NCBI GenBank assembly: GCA_934370915.1
Contig: CAKRNI010000059.1
Location: 1 to 12,814 of the forward strand
Length of the DNA: 12,814 bases
Source of the DNA: an uncultured Lachnospiraceae bacterium
Lineage (GTDB): Bacteria; Bacillota; Clostridia; Lachnospirales; Lachnospiraceae
Direction: 5' to 3'
Part shown: positions 1 to 7,491 of the stretch, piece by piece
Layout of the letters: every line of letters begins with the position of its first letter
Numbering within the stretch: position 1 is the first letter of the stretch
Made by a program: the position numbers and the translations under genes
The notes under the pieces: generated by a model
What the model saw: the letters and a program-made list of their open reading frames with translations, nothing else
Told to the model about the DNA's origin: nothing
Database searches by the model: none

Positions 1-36
1 CAGTGCCATTGCTGTTACTTTCTTTGTCATTCTCAT
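1..36 (-). CDS. N-terminus of a secreted protein (partial), probably a sugar ABC transporter binding protein
   Basis: Only the first 12 codons lie in the window (MRMTKKVTAMAL, reading leftward). A Met, two Lys and the start of a hydrophobic run look like the beginning of a signal peptide. A clear ribosome binding site (GGGAGG) lies about 10 bases upstream of the first ATG, and a promoter lies further upstream at 104-132. The gene follows a sugar-sensing operon in the same direction. In Clostridia such sensor operons commonly precede the ABC transporter they control, so a galactose/glucose-type binding protein (MglB-like) is the best guess. That function is inferred from context, because 12 residues cannot identify a family. 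Confidence 0.55.
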   Translation of the reverse strand, partial: MRMTKKVTAMAL

Positions 37-103
37 GTTTTTGAATCCTCCCATTCAAAAAATAGTTTTGACCGTTTCGGCATTTTCCCTTAACGATGAG
101 TCC

Positions 104-132
104 ATTATAGCCTGTCTTTGTGCATTTTTCCA
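104..132 (-). promoter_or_regulatory. Predicted sigma-A promoter for the leftward gene at 1-36
   Basis: On the minus strand a perfect TATAAT (109 to 104) follows a TGGAAA -35-like box (132 to 127) with a 17-base spacer. It sits about 70 bases upstream of the partial gene and within the 182-base gap behind the sensor operon. The partial gene can therefore be transcribed separately from the sensor genes. The -35 box matches TTGACA at four of six positions, as expected for an activated promoter. Confidence 0.5.
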
Positions 133-218
133 TACTATTTTTTATGATAAATTATTGAAATTCTTTGATTCATGTAAAAATACTACAATTTTTTGTCGGA
201 TCAGCGAAGAAAAACCAC

Positions 219-1226
219 CTAATTAGCAATCATCTGCTGGGGACTCCAGAAATATTTTTCCTGTGTGACCTCCCTGCCCATCGCGAGCTCCTCCGCCGTG
301 TCAAAGATCCTCTTTGCGTAGATCTCCTTGCTGGATTCCACAGTTCCGAAAAGCTTTCCTTCCCGGAATGCGTCCTGTCCCGCAGGTGTTCCGTCGATGC
401 CGACGAGCTTGATCGTTCCCGTGACGATTCCCGCGCGTTCAATGGCGTCGATCGCGCCAAGAGCCATATCGTCGTTATTCGCGATCACCAGTTCGATCTC
501 AGTCCCATATTCTGAGAGCCACTGTTCCATGAGCGCCGACGCCTGATTTTTCTCCCAGTTTGCGATGCCGCCGGTGATGCGCCGGATCGGAACACCGCCG
601 TCCTTTAACGTCTGGATCGACCACTCCGTCCGGATCAGGGAGTCCTGATGGTTTGTCTCGCCTTCCAGAAGGACATAAGATACCACCCCGTCCCCGTTCC
701 TGTCCAGAGAGGACGGATTCTTCTTATACGCATCCACAAGGATCTGTCCCTCCAGCACCGCGGATTCTTTTGCGTCCGCCCCCACATAGTAAAGCTTTTC
801 CCACCGGTTCATGTCCTCTGCCACCGGTTCCCGGTTAAAGAAAACGATAGGGGTATCCGCCTCCATGGCCTTGTCGATAATGCCGGATGCCGCCGAGCGG
901 TCCACGATATTCACACAGAGCACGTCGCAGTCGAGATCGATCATCCGCTCCGCCTGACTGTTCTGGGTAATCTGGTTTCTCTTGGCATCCCGGACGTCCA
1001 GGGCCACACGGATCCCGGTCTCCTTCTCGTAATCCTTCGCCGCCTGCTCCAGAGAATTCCGCAGTGTCCCGATAAAGGTATCATCATTGCGGTATAAGAG
1101 GACACCGATCCTAAGAGCCGTCTTTTTCTCCTCCCGGCCGCCGTCTTTTGTCCCATAGAACCACAAACCGCCCACCGCGGCCACAGCCGCAGCCACGATC
1201 AGGACCGAAAGATTTATCTTTTTCAT
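219..1226 (-). CDS. Membrane-anchored MglB-like sugar-binding protein (sensor component)
   Basis: The product is a 335-residue periplasmic-binding-protein fold of the galactose/glucose-binding (MglB, Peripla_BP_4) type. Residues about 5-25 form a hydrophobic N-terminal segment without a lipobox cysteine, so it is probably an uncleaved membrane anchor. The mature fold starts near LRIGVLLYRNDDTFI. The segment DRNGDGVVSYVLLEGE resembles the calcium-binding loop of MglB (Asp-x-Asn-x-Asp-Gly, then Gly-Glu). IELVIANNDDMALGAIDAI matches the hinge and ligand region of that family. The C-terminus stops at FWSPQQMIAN and lacks the usual last strand and helix of MglB, so the protein is shorter than transport-type binding proteins. 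A strong RBS (AGGGGGG) precedes the ATG, 12 bases after the previous gene. Context points to a sensing role with the adjacent kinase rather than transport. Galactose or a related hexose is the most likely ligand, by inference. Confidence 0.8.
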   Translation of the reverse strand: MKKINLSVLIVAAAVAAVGGLWFYGTKDGGREEKKTALRIGVLLYRNDDTFIGTLRNSLEQAAKDYEKETGIRVALDVRDAKRNQITQNSQAERMIDLDCDVLCVNIVDRSAASGIIDKAMEADTPIVFFNREPVAEDMNRWEKLYYVGADAKESAVLEGQILVDAYKKNPSSLDRNGDGVVSYVLLEGETNHQDSLIRTEWSIQTLKDGGVPIRRITGGIANWEKNQASALMEQWLSEYGTEIELVIANNDDMALGAIDAIERAGIVTGTIKLVGIDGTPAGQDAFREGKLFGTVESSKEIYAKRIFDTAEELAMGREVTQEKYFWSPQQMIAN

Positions 1227-1238
1227 TCCGCATCCCCC

Positions 1239-2210
1239 CTATTGCATCGGATAGAGCATTTTCTCAAAGATACCGCTCTTCAGGATCTCCTCATCGATAT
1301 ATTCCGGCGTCAGCGTGATCCGATTTTCCAGACGTTCTCCGCCCGCTGCCTGCACCGCCTTCTCGACGCTCAGATATCCCTCGTCGAACCGGTTCCACGC
1401 CATAAGCCCCTTGACAATCCCTCTGTCCATCTGATTTAAGAGCGCTGTCGTGCTTCCGATACCGTAAAGTGCCGTCACATGTTCCCGGTATACACTGCTT
1501 CCCTCAAGAATGTCCGAAAGGTCCGAAAGCGCCCCCACATCCATTCCAACCGCCATAAAGTCACCATTTTCCGGGTAGACTGTCTCCTCGATGGCCTGCC
1601 GGTAAGAGTCCTCCGACTTCTTTTCGATCAGACGGATCCGAAATCCTTCCCGGTCCAGCACAGAGCGCAGGCCGTCGTACACATCCCTGTTTCCTGTGTA
1701 GGAAAGTCCCTCCGTGAACAGGCAGATTGTAAGTCCCGGATCTTCGTTTTCCACGATCCTCTCGCCCAGAGTCCTTCCCATCTCATACCGGTCCACAGAG
1801 ATGGCACAGGTCACCGAGCTGCTGATCACGGACGATCCGAGAAAGACCACCGGACAGCCCGGAGAGATCTCATCCAGCCGCATGATCGCGAGATCCTCCC
1901 GCACCGGGGCCAGGATCACGGCATTCGTCCCGTCCTTCACCTCGCGGACGATGAGGCTCTCCTGCTGCTCCTCATCATTTTCCGCATACAGCGTGATAAA
2001 GTTCACATCAGCCTGATACTTCTTTTCTGCCGTCTCCATCCCCTCGCGGAAGTTTCCGTAATAATTGTCGTTCACATTGTCGATGATGACGGATATCCGG
2101 CATATCTCCTTCTCCTTTTCCTTGATGATCAGGTCTGTGGAGGACAGAAGATACAGGAGGACCAGAAGTACCACACCGGCACACCAGCTCATCTTTTCTT
2201 TATTTGACAT
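1239..2210 (-). CDS. Membrane-anchored periplasmic binding protein, sugar-sensor type
   Basis: The product is 323 residues with one N-terminal hydrophobic helix (about 9-24). Cys10 is not in a lipobox context, so this looks like a signal anchor. A type I periplasmic-binding-protein fold (Peripla_BP_4, LacI/RbsB-like) follows: ISVIIDNVNDNYYGNFREGM opens the first lobe, with TNAVILAPV and CPVVFLGSS further in. It resembles the membrane-tethered XylFII-type proteins that work with LytS/YesM kinases in Clostridia. It diverges from the neighbouring MglB-like protein and has no obvious calcium loop. The start codon overlaps the kinase stop by 11 bases, which suggests translational coupling and a fixed ratio with the kinase. 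The ligand cannot be read from the sequence. A plain transport role is unlikely because no permease or ATPase gene is next to it. Confidence 0.78.
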   Translation of the reverse strand: MSNKEKMSWCAGVVLLVLLYLLSSTDLIIKEKEKEICRISVIIDNVNDNYYGNFREGMETAEKKYQADVNFITLYAENDEEQQESLIVREVKDGTNAVILAPVREDLAIMRLDEISPGCPVVFLGSSVISSSVTCAISVDRYEMGRTLGERIVENEDPGLTICLFTEGLSYTGNRDVYDGLRSVLDREGFRIRLIEKKSEDSYRQAIEETVYPENGDFMAVGMDVGALSDLSDILEGSSVYREHVTALYGIGSTTALLNQMDRGIVKGLMAWNRFDEGYLSVEKAVQAAGGERLENRITLTPEYIDEEILKSGIFEKMLYPMQ

Positions 2211-3999
2211 GAATCTTTTCCCCCTCTGCCGTTTCCGCGTAAGGAACCGCCCTCATATGGATCGTCACCGTTGTTCCCTCGTCAAGCTCCGACTCGATCG
2301 TCAGACCATACTCCGCGCCGAAATACAGCCGGATACGCTCATTGACATTCCGCACGCCGATACCGGATCCGCTTCTGGAGGCTACATGGGCCTTGTCCGT
2401 GAACATGCGGTCCACCTGTTCCTTTGTCATTCCGAGACCATTGTCGGAGACTTTCATATAAAGATCATCCCCCTCCCGGTACACCCGGATCAGGATCTCC
2501 CCATCTCCGTCCATGAATTCCATGCCGTGATAAATGGAATTTTCCACTAACGGCTGCAGGATCAGCTTCAGGCTCGCGAGATCCATAACATCCTCATCCG
2601 CCCGGATCTCATATGTAAAACGGTTTTTAAAACGCATATGCTGGATCGTTAAATAGTTTCTCACATGCTCAAGCTCATCCCTGACGGTGATGATGCTCTT
2701 TCCGCGGCTCAGACTGATCCGGAAGAATCTTGCCAGCGCCGTAACAACCTTTACCGCGTCCGCCTGCTTTTCGTTTTCTATCATCCATACGATGATATCC
2801 AGCGTATTGTAGAGGAAATGCGGATTGATCTGGGACTGCAGGACATCAAATTCATTTTTTCGTTTTGACTCATGCTCTGCCACGATGTCGTCCATCAGCT
2901 TGCGGATCTGGGTCGTCATGTTCTCTATGGAGGTTCCCAGATGCTGGATCTCATAGGAGCCGCCCACATAGACATCCGCCCCCAGATCTCCCGCCTCGAT
3001 CTCATTCACCGACCGTTCCAGCTTCTCGATCGGCGTCGTGATCCTCGTCGAGATATAGGCGTTGATCATCGCAAGCAAAAACGCCACCAGAGCAACCGTA
3101 AATACCACAAGAAGTCTCGTCTTCAGCGCGTTCAAAGACACACCGCCGAGGGCTGCTGCACCGACGATCTTCCAGCCGGTGTAGCCCACAGTCTTTACGG
3201 TCACCGCGCGTTTTACGCCTTTATATTCCTCCGCATGGATCCCGTCCCGGTATTCCGCCGCGGCTTCCAGATTCTCCTCCTCGAGACCGGAATAGATGAG
3301 CTGGGACTCCGGGTGATAGATGAGTTCTCCGTCCGTTCCCAGCATGTATACATATCCGCCGTTTCCCAGAGTGATCCCATCAAAGAGCTGTTCCAGACTG
3401 TCATAGCGGATATCGATGAGTAAAATTCCCTGTTCCGTGGAGGAATCTTCCGTGATCTCCACCGCCCGGGTCGCAGAAATGACCCAGCGGTACTGGCTTT
3501 CCCCGTTATCAAAGACCCGCTGGACGTGGGGCGTCGAGAAATGGAGGTTTTCCGTCTTGTTTAATGCTGCCTTAAACCAGGATTCCCCCACCGGGTCGGC
3601 ACCTGCCTTCAGGCGGGTCGCCGGAACCGCCTCCAGAAGTTCACCTTCTTTGGAAAACAGGGCGATATTCTCCACGTTATCCTTATTGTTGTCACAGAGC
3701 AGCGTCATCTCCCGGTTGATGCTTTCGTCCGCCAGATCCGCATTTTTTACAACGCCGTAATAGAGGGAATCCGAAAGCTTCATGATACTCCTGAGCCACA
3801 CATCCACGGACCGGTTCAGCTGGTCGATCAGGATCTGGTTCTCCTCCTGCATCGTGTCAGTCATCTGCTTCGACATCCTGCTGTAGAGAGACAGACCGAT
3901 AAAGATGCTGGCCGTCAGCGCTGTCACTGTGAAATATACGAAGATCATGTAGCGGATACTGGTCCGTTTGAAGAAACCGCCTTCGTTTTCTGTTTTCAT
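2200..3999 (-). CDS. YesM/LytS-type sensor histidine kinase
   Basis: This 599-residue membrane histidine kinase has transmembrane helix 1 at about 16-38 and an extracytoplasmic Cache-like sensor at about 39-290. Helix 2 lies at about 294-316 and is followed by a HAMP linker (about 315-368). The His_kinase domain carries the phospho-acceptor His394 in SQINPHFLYNTL. The HATPase domain has the N box LQPLVENSIYHGM (Asn487), SDNGLGM (about 518-524) and GSGIGVRNVNER (544 onward). All catalytic motifs are intact, so it should be active. A GGGGAGAG RBS lies just before the ATG. It is the middle gene of a regulator, kinase, binding-protein operon. The expected role is to sense sugar through the anchored binding proteins and phosphorylate the regulator encoded 57 bases upstream. 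Confidence 0.92.
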   Translation of the reverse strand: MKTENEGGFFKRTSIRYMIFVYFTVTALTASIFIGLSLYSRMSKQMTDTMQEENQILIDQLNRSVDVWLRSIMKLSDSLYYGVVKNADLADESINREMTLLCDNNKDNVENIALFSKEGELLEAVPATRLKAGADPVGESWFKAALNKTENLHFSTPHVQRVFDNGESQYRWVISATRAVEITEDSSTEQGILLIDIRYDSLEQLFDGITLGNGGYVYMLGTDGELIYHPESQLIYSGLEEENLEAAAEYRDGIHAEEYKGVKRAVTVKTVGYTGWKIVGAAALGGVSLNALKTRLLVVFTVALVAFLLAMINAYISTRITTPIEKLERSVNEIEAGDLGADVYVGGSYEIQHLGTSIENMTTQIRKLMDDIVAEHESKRKNEFDVLQSQINPHFLYNTLDIIVWMIENEKQADAVKVVTALARFFRISLSRGKSIITVRDELEHVRNYLTIQHMRFKNRFTYEIRADEDVMDLASLKLILQPLVENSIYHGMEFMDGDGEILIRVYREGDDLYMKVSDNGLGMTKEQVDRMFTDKAHVASRSGSGIGVRNVNERIRLYFGAEYGLTIESELDEGTTVTIHMRAVPYAETAEGEKIHVK

Positions 4000-4056
4000 A
4001 ACTCTCTCCCCTGTGTTTCCTGCCTGATGGTGCAGATCTCTGCTCTGCCGCTTCCT

Positions 4057-5703
4057 TTAGTCAGCCGGTCGGCTGCCCCTGAATTTTGTCGGTGAAACAC
4101 CGAATTTTTTCTTAAATACATAGCTGAAATAGTTCTGCTCCTGATATCCGACTTTCGAGGCGATCACATACGTCTTATCATCCGTCATGTTCAGAAGCTC
4201 CACCGCCTTATTTAACCGCACATCCGTGAGATAGCCGATGTACGTCTGACCTGTTGCTTTCTTAAACATCGTAGAAAAATACGCCGGGCTCATATGCAGC
4301 GTGCGGCAGATCTGCTCCACCGAGAGGTCCGGATCCTGATAGTTTTCCAGAATATACTGCTTCGCCCGCTCCATGCTCTGTCTTGTGGTATTATCTCTCT
4401 CTTTATTCATGGCGCCGTTGATCTTTAACGCCGCGCCTAAAAGCCATTTTGAAAATTTTTCCCGGTTCATGACCTGCCGGATCATCATAAACGGATCCGG
4501 TCCCACCTTGGAATCCACAAACAACTCATCCATCTTAAGATCATACTGCTGGACCAGCTGCACAAGACAGTTCGCGACGCTCAGAATATAGGTCTGGTAC
4601 TGTCTCGCATGGACTTTGGCATCTGACATGCGGCTTATGATTTGGGATGTCACCGAGCGGATCTTCTCCTCCGGACCGAATTTTACCGCCTGGATCAGGG
4701 CAGACTCATCCTCTGCGGTGAACTGGAGCTTTCCCGTGTTTACCGGCTCCACGTCATTGATATAGATCGTGCTTCCGCTGCCAACGATGGCCCGGTATCC
4801 AAGGGCATCGAGAGCCGACTGGAAAGATTCATAGATGAGTCCCAGCTCCGTCCGACTGTGTCCGATCCCGATGGTCACAGGAATCATTAAGATCTTACGG
4901 ATCTCCTTGCAGATATCGCTTAAAATATTGATGAGTTCTGTCTGGGAATTCGTCTCATCCACCGCAACGATTCCCGCGATCTCCGCGTCTGCCGTTCCCG
5001 AGTAGGAAAACAGGGAAAACCGGCAGTATCTTTTTAAATTTTCCTCCAGGATCTGCATCACGGAGAGCGGGATCAGGTCGCGCTCCTCATGGAGCGGGAG
5101 AATCACTTCGCCGGACACTGCTGAAAGCTCTGCTTTTACCGCAATGGAGATCCATTTTTTTGCCCCTGAAAGGGGAATATCGTACTGTTCCAGCTTTTCC
5201 TCCACCGTCTTCTCATCCATCTGACGGCTTATAAGATCTTTTAAAAACTGTTCTCTTAAGATCGGCAGACTCCTCTTATAATTTTCCCTGAGCAGGCTTA
5301 CGTCGCGCTTCTGCTCGATCTCCTCATCAAGACTCGCCTGGATCTTTCTCAGGATCGCCGTCAGTTCTTCCACGTTCACCGGCTTTAAAATATACTCTGT
5401 CACGTTTAACTTGATCGCCCGCTTCGCGTACTCAAAGTCATCGTATCCCGAGAAGATCACGATCTTCATGGACGGATATTTCTGCCGGATCTTTTCCGCC
5501 AGCGTCAGCCCGTCCATATACGGCATCCGGATATCCGTGAGCACCACGTCCGGCTCCAGATTCTCGATCTTCTCCAGCGCATCCTCCCCGTTCTCTGCGT
5601 CCCCGACCACAGTAAATCCCACAGCCTGCCAGTCGATCTTGCGGATAATGCTCTTGCGCACTTCCTCCTCGTCATCCACAAGGATAATTCTGTATAAATC
5701 CAT
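4057..5703 (-). CDS. YesN-type response regulator with AraC-family DNA-binding domain
   Basis: The product is 548 residues. A receiver domain (about 3-122) has the acidic pair Asp10/Asp11, phospho-acceptor Asp57 in VVLTDIRMPYMDG, Ser85 in IFSGYDDF and Lys107 in ILKPVN, so all key residues are present. A long middle region (about 130-430) has no motif I recognise, as is normal for YesN proteins. The last ~100 residues form a double helix-turn-helix of the AraC/XylS family, with LSVEQICRTLHMSPAYFSTM as the first HTH and VGYQEQNYFSYVFKKKFGVS as the second. An AGGAG site precedes the ATG at good spacing. It is the first gene of the sensor operon. A likely target is the promoter at 104-132. Confidence 0.92.
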   Translation of the reverse strand: MDLYRIILVDDEEEVRKSIIRKIDWQAVGFTVVGDAENGEDALEKIENLEPDVVLTDIRMPYMDGLTLAEKIRQKYPSMKIVIFSGYDDFEYAKRAIKLNVTEYILKPVNVEELTAILRKIQASLDEEIEQKRDVSLLRENYKRSLPILREQFLKDLISRQMDEKTVEEKLEQYDIPLSGAKKWISIAVKAELSAVSGEVILPLHEERDLIPLSVMQILEENLKRYCRFSLFSYSGTADAEIAGIVAVDETNSQTELINILSDICKEIRKILMIPVTIGIGHSRTELGLIYESFQSALDALGYRAIVGSGSTIYINDVEPVNTGKLQFTAEDESALIQAVKFGPEEKIRSVTSQIISRMSDAKVHARQYQTYILSVANCLVQLVQQYDLKMDELFVDSKVGPDPFMMIRQVMNREKFSKWLLGAALKINGAMNKERDNTTRQSMERAKQYILENYQDPDLSVEQICRTLHMSPAYFSTMFKKATGQTYIGYLTDVRLNKAVELLNMTDDKTYVIASKVGYQEQNYFSYVFKKKFGVSPTKFRGSRPAD

Positions 5704-5771
5704 TTGCTGCTCCTATCTGAAAACAGGTATTGTATTCTTTATCTATCTAAAATTTTAAAAATATCATTTTA

Positions 5772-5780
5772 ATTATATCA
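5772..5780 (-). promoter_or_regulatory. Extended -10 element, promoter of the sensor operon
   Basis: On the minus strand the sequence reads TGATATAAT, a perfect extended -10 element, about 70 bases upstream of the response-regulator ATG in an A+T-rich stretch. No good -35 box is present at 16-18 bases, which is tolerated for extended -10 promoters and may indicate activator dependence. The rest of the 5704-5890 gap is A+T-rich without further recognisable structure. Confidence 0.5.
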
Positions 5781-5890
5781 TATTTCACCAAATAAGCCAG
5801 TTCAAATCACCATTTCCAGTTTTCCTCTATCATATCTCTTTCATTTTGTGCTTTTTTATATCTGCAAAAAATTCCTCAGAATTTCCCATT

Positions 5891-5932
5891 ACAAAAGAAG
5901 ACTCCCGGCCGCCAATATCCGCAGGCCGGGAG
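5891..5932 (-). terminator. Rho-independent terminator of the M20 hydrolase gene
   Basis: A perfect 9-bp stem, CTCCCGGCC / GGCCGGGAG (5902-5910 with 5924-5932), encloses a 13-base loop. On the minus strand it is followed by the T-rich tail TCTTCTTTTG. It lies about 60 bases after the stop codon of the 5992-7212 gene and before the promoter of the sensor operon, so it separates the two transcription units. Confidence 0.8.
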
Positions 5933-5991
5933 AACATCGATGCATCTCCTGTATTCACAGTACTATTTTAACTATACCACCATACTCTCTT

Positions 5992-7212
5992 TTATCTGCG
6001 TTCCACTTCACCTTTCAGATACTCATACATCACCCGTGCCCCGTCACAGATACTCGAAAGCTCCGCATGCTCCGACGGATTATGTGACACACCGCCCCTG
6101 CAGGGAATAAATACCATGCCGGAATCACAAATCTCCGCAAAGGACATGGCATCATGACCCGCACCGCTCGGCATTCTGCGGCTGGAGATTCCAAGCCGCT
6201 TCGCTGCCTGCTCCAGACCGTCTTCCACAGACTCACTCATACTGATCGGCGGAATGCTGTTGATCTTCTCCGCCACATACTCGACACCGCGCTTCTTACA
6301 GCTCTCTCTTACCGCTGCCTTAAAGGCCCGTTCCATACGGTCGAGACTGCCCTGATCGATTCCGCGCATATCTACGCCGAGTTCCACCCGGCCCGGGATC
6401 ACATTCAGGACATTCGGATGGTTCTGGACCACCCCCACCGTCGCCACCGACTGGTAAGCGGATTCCCACTTTCCGATCTTCTCCATCTCCAGAATGATCT
6501 CCGCAGCCGCACAGAGCGCGTCACTCCTCATATCCATCGGCGTCGCACCGGAATGCTCCGCCATACCACGAAGATACACCCGGTACCTCACCGGCCCCGC
6601 AATCGTCCCGACAATACCGACCTGCGTCTTACATTCCTCAAGCACCTTTCCCTGCTCAATATGTAACTCCAGATATCTCCGAAGTCCCGATATCTTCTTC
6701 GGATGAAGTGTCAACCCCCGGCGCTCAAAAATACTCTCCAAAGACTCCCCGTCCTTCGACATCAGATGTCCGATATCCTGCTTATAGACCTCATGTGTAA
6801 TCAGTCCACTACCGATCGTACAGCACCCAAAATTACTGGACTCCTCACACCGGAACGCCCCGACCCGAAGCGGAATCCTGATTCCATCCTCCTTCGCCCA
6901 GCGCATCACCATAAGCCCAGCCATCACGCCAGCCACACCATCATACCGTCCACCCTCGATCACAGAATCCAGATGCGACCCGATCAGCGTATACCCGTCC
7001 TCGTCTGTATTCGTCACATAAGTATTCCCAACCTCGTCCGTAATCACAGAAGCCCCGAGCTCCCTTCCAAGCCCCTTAAAGACCTCATGCATCGCGTCCT
7101 CCGTTTCCGAATACCCCAGCCGCGTCACGCCGCCCTGCGACGTACTTCCGATATCATAAAAACTCTGAAATAACCTTTCACAATACTGAACATCCTCGAT
7201 CCGACGCTCCAT
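5992..7212 (-). CDS. M20-family Zn-dependent amidohydrolase (allantoate / N-carbamoyl-amino-acid hydrolase type)
   Basis: The product is 406 residues, normal for the amidase/hydantoinase/carbamoylase branch of peptidase family M20. Predicted metal ligands and catalytic residues are intact: His80 and Asp82 in GSHLDSVIEGGRYDG, Asp91, the Glu pair 123-124 in FRCEESSNFG, His184 in ELHIEQG and His382 in SHNPSEH. GMAEHSGATPMDMR (about 216-229) is the dimerisation-domain substrate histidine region, and SGAGHDAMSF (His353) is the other hallmark. The family hydrolyses allantoate, ureidoglycine or N-carbamoyl-L-amino acids in the cytoplasm, releasing ammonia and CO2. The AGGAGG RBS lies 8 bases before the ATG. 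The nearest upstream gene encodes a PucR-type regulator, which favours a ureide (purine-derived) substrate. Allantoate and carbamoyl-amino-acid hydrolases cannot be separated by eye, so no symbol is given. Confidence 0.85.
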   Translation of the reverse strand: MERRIEDVQYCERLFQSFYDIGSTSQGGVTRLGYSETEDAMHEVFKGLGRELGASVITDEVGNTYVTNTDEDGYTLIGSHLDSVIEGGRYDGVAGVMAGLMVMRWAKEDGIRIPLRVGAFRCEESSNFGCCTIGSGLITHEVYKQDIGHLMSKDGESLESIFERRGLTLHPKKISGLRRYLELHIEQGKVLEECKTQVGIVGTIAGPVRYRVYLRGMAEHSGATPMDMRSDALCAAAEIILEMEKIGKWESAYQSVATVGVVQNHPNVLNVIPGRVELGVDMRGIDQGSLDRMERAFKAAVRESCKKRGVEYVAEKINSIPPISMSESVEDGLEQAAKRLGISSRRMPSGAGHDAMSFAEICDSGMVFIPCRGGVSHNPSEHAELSSICDGARVMYEYLKGEVERR

Positions 7213-7317
7213 AACCAGTACCTCCTGAGTTCCCCTAAGTATTTTCCGATCTATCTCATCTTCATTGCATATTTACTTTATCTCTATTTCGCAACAAGAA
7301 ATATTTCTGATAATACC

Positions 7318-7346
7318 ATTATAATCCATAAGAACTCAGAATTATA
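7318..7346 (-). promoter_or_regulatory. Possible -10 elements upstream of the M20 hydrolase gene
   Basis: The 156-base gap 7213-7368 is A+T-rich. On the minus strand it holds two TATAAT hexamers (7346 to 7341 and 7323 to 7318), about 110-130 bases before the hydrolase ATG. Neither has a convincing -35 box. A short inverted repeat AGAAC / GTTCT (7331-7352) surrounds the first one and could be an operator. This is weak evidence, recorded because the gene must have a promoter downstream of the pucR repeat unless it is read through from pucR. Confidence 0.3.
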
Positions 7347-7368
7347 TGTTCTCCCAGCCAAACTGAAA

Positions 7369-7491
7369 CGCGCCTTTTTGTACGTACGGACAAAAACAGT
7401 CCCCCTGGCATGCCAGTACACAGCGGGGGTGAGGCTTCGGGCACGGATGCACCTGAAGCCTCACCCCGCGTACCCCTCGTCACTCCTTCAT
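7369..7491 (-). repeat. Structured dispersed repeat, copy A
   Basis: This is one of two related ~125-bp elements in the window (the other is 10871-10995, same orientation, roughly three-quarters identical by eye). Identical blocks include CGCGCCTTTTTGT, GGACAAAAACAG, GGCATGCC, GGCTTCGGGC, CCGCGTAC and GTCACTCCTTCAT. Copy A contains three structures. The first is a hairpin TTTTTGT / ACAAAAA (about 7375-7396). The second is a perfect 12-bp palindrome CTGGCATGCCAG (7405-7416). The third is a long GC-rich hairpin of about 18 bp (7423-7470), pairing GCGGGG-TGAGGCTTC with GAAGCCTCACCCCGC with one bulged G and one G-T pair. The element overlaps the last three codons and stop of the pucR-like gene. 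It could act as a terminator or a processed RNA 3' end. Confidence 0.75.

Noticed and set aside
35..226. 63-codon plus-strand reading frame behind the sensor operon
   Set aside because: No RBS, and it covers the minus-strand promoter region; its composition reflects A+T-rich non-coding DNA.
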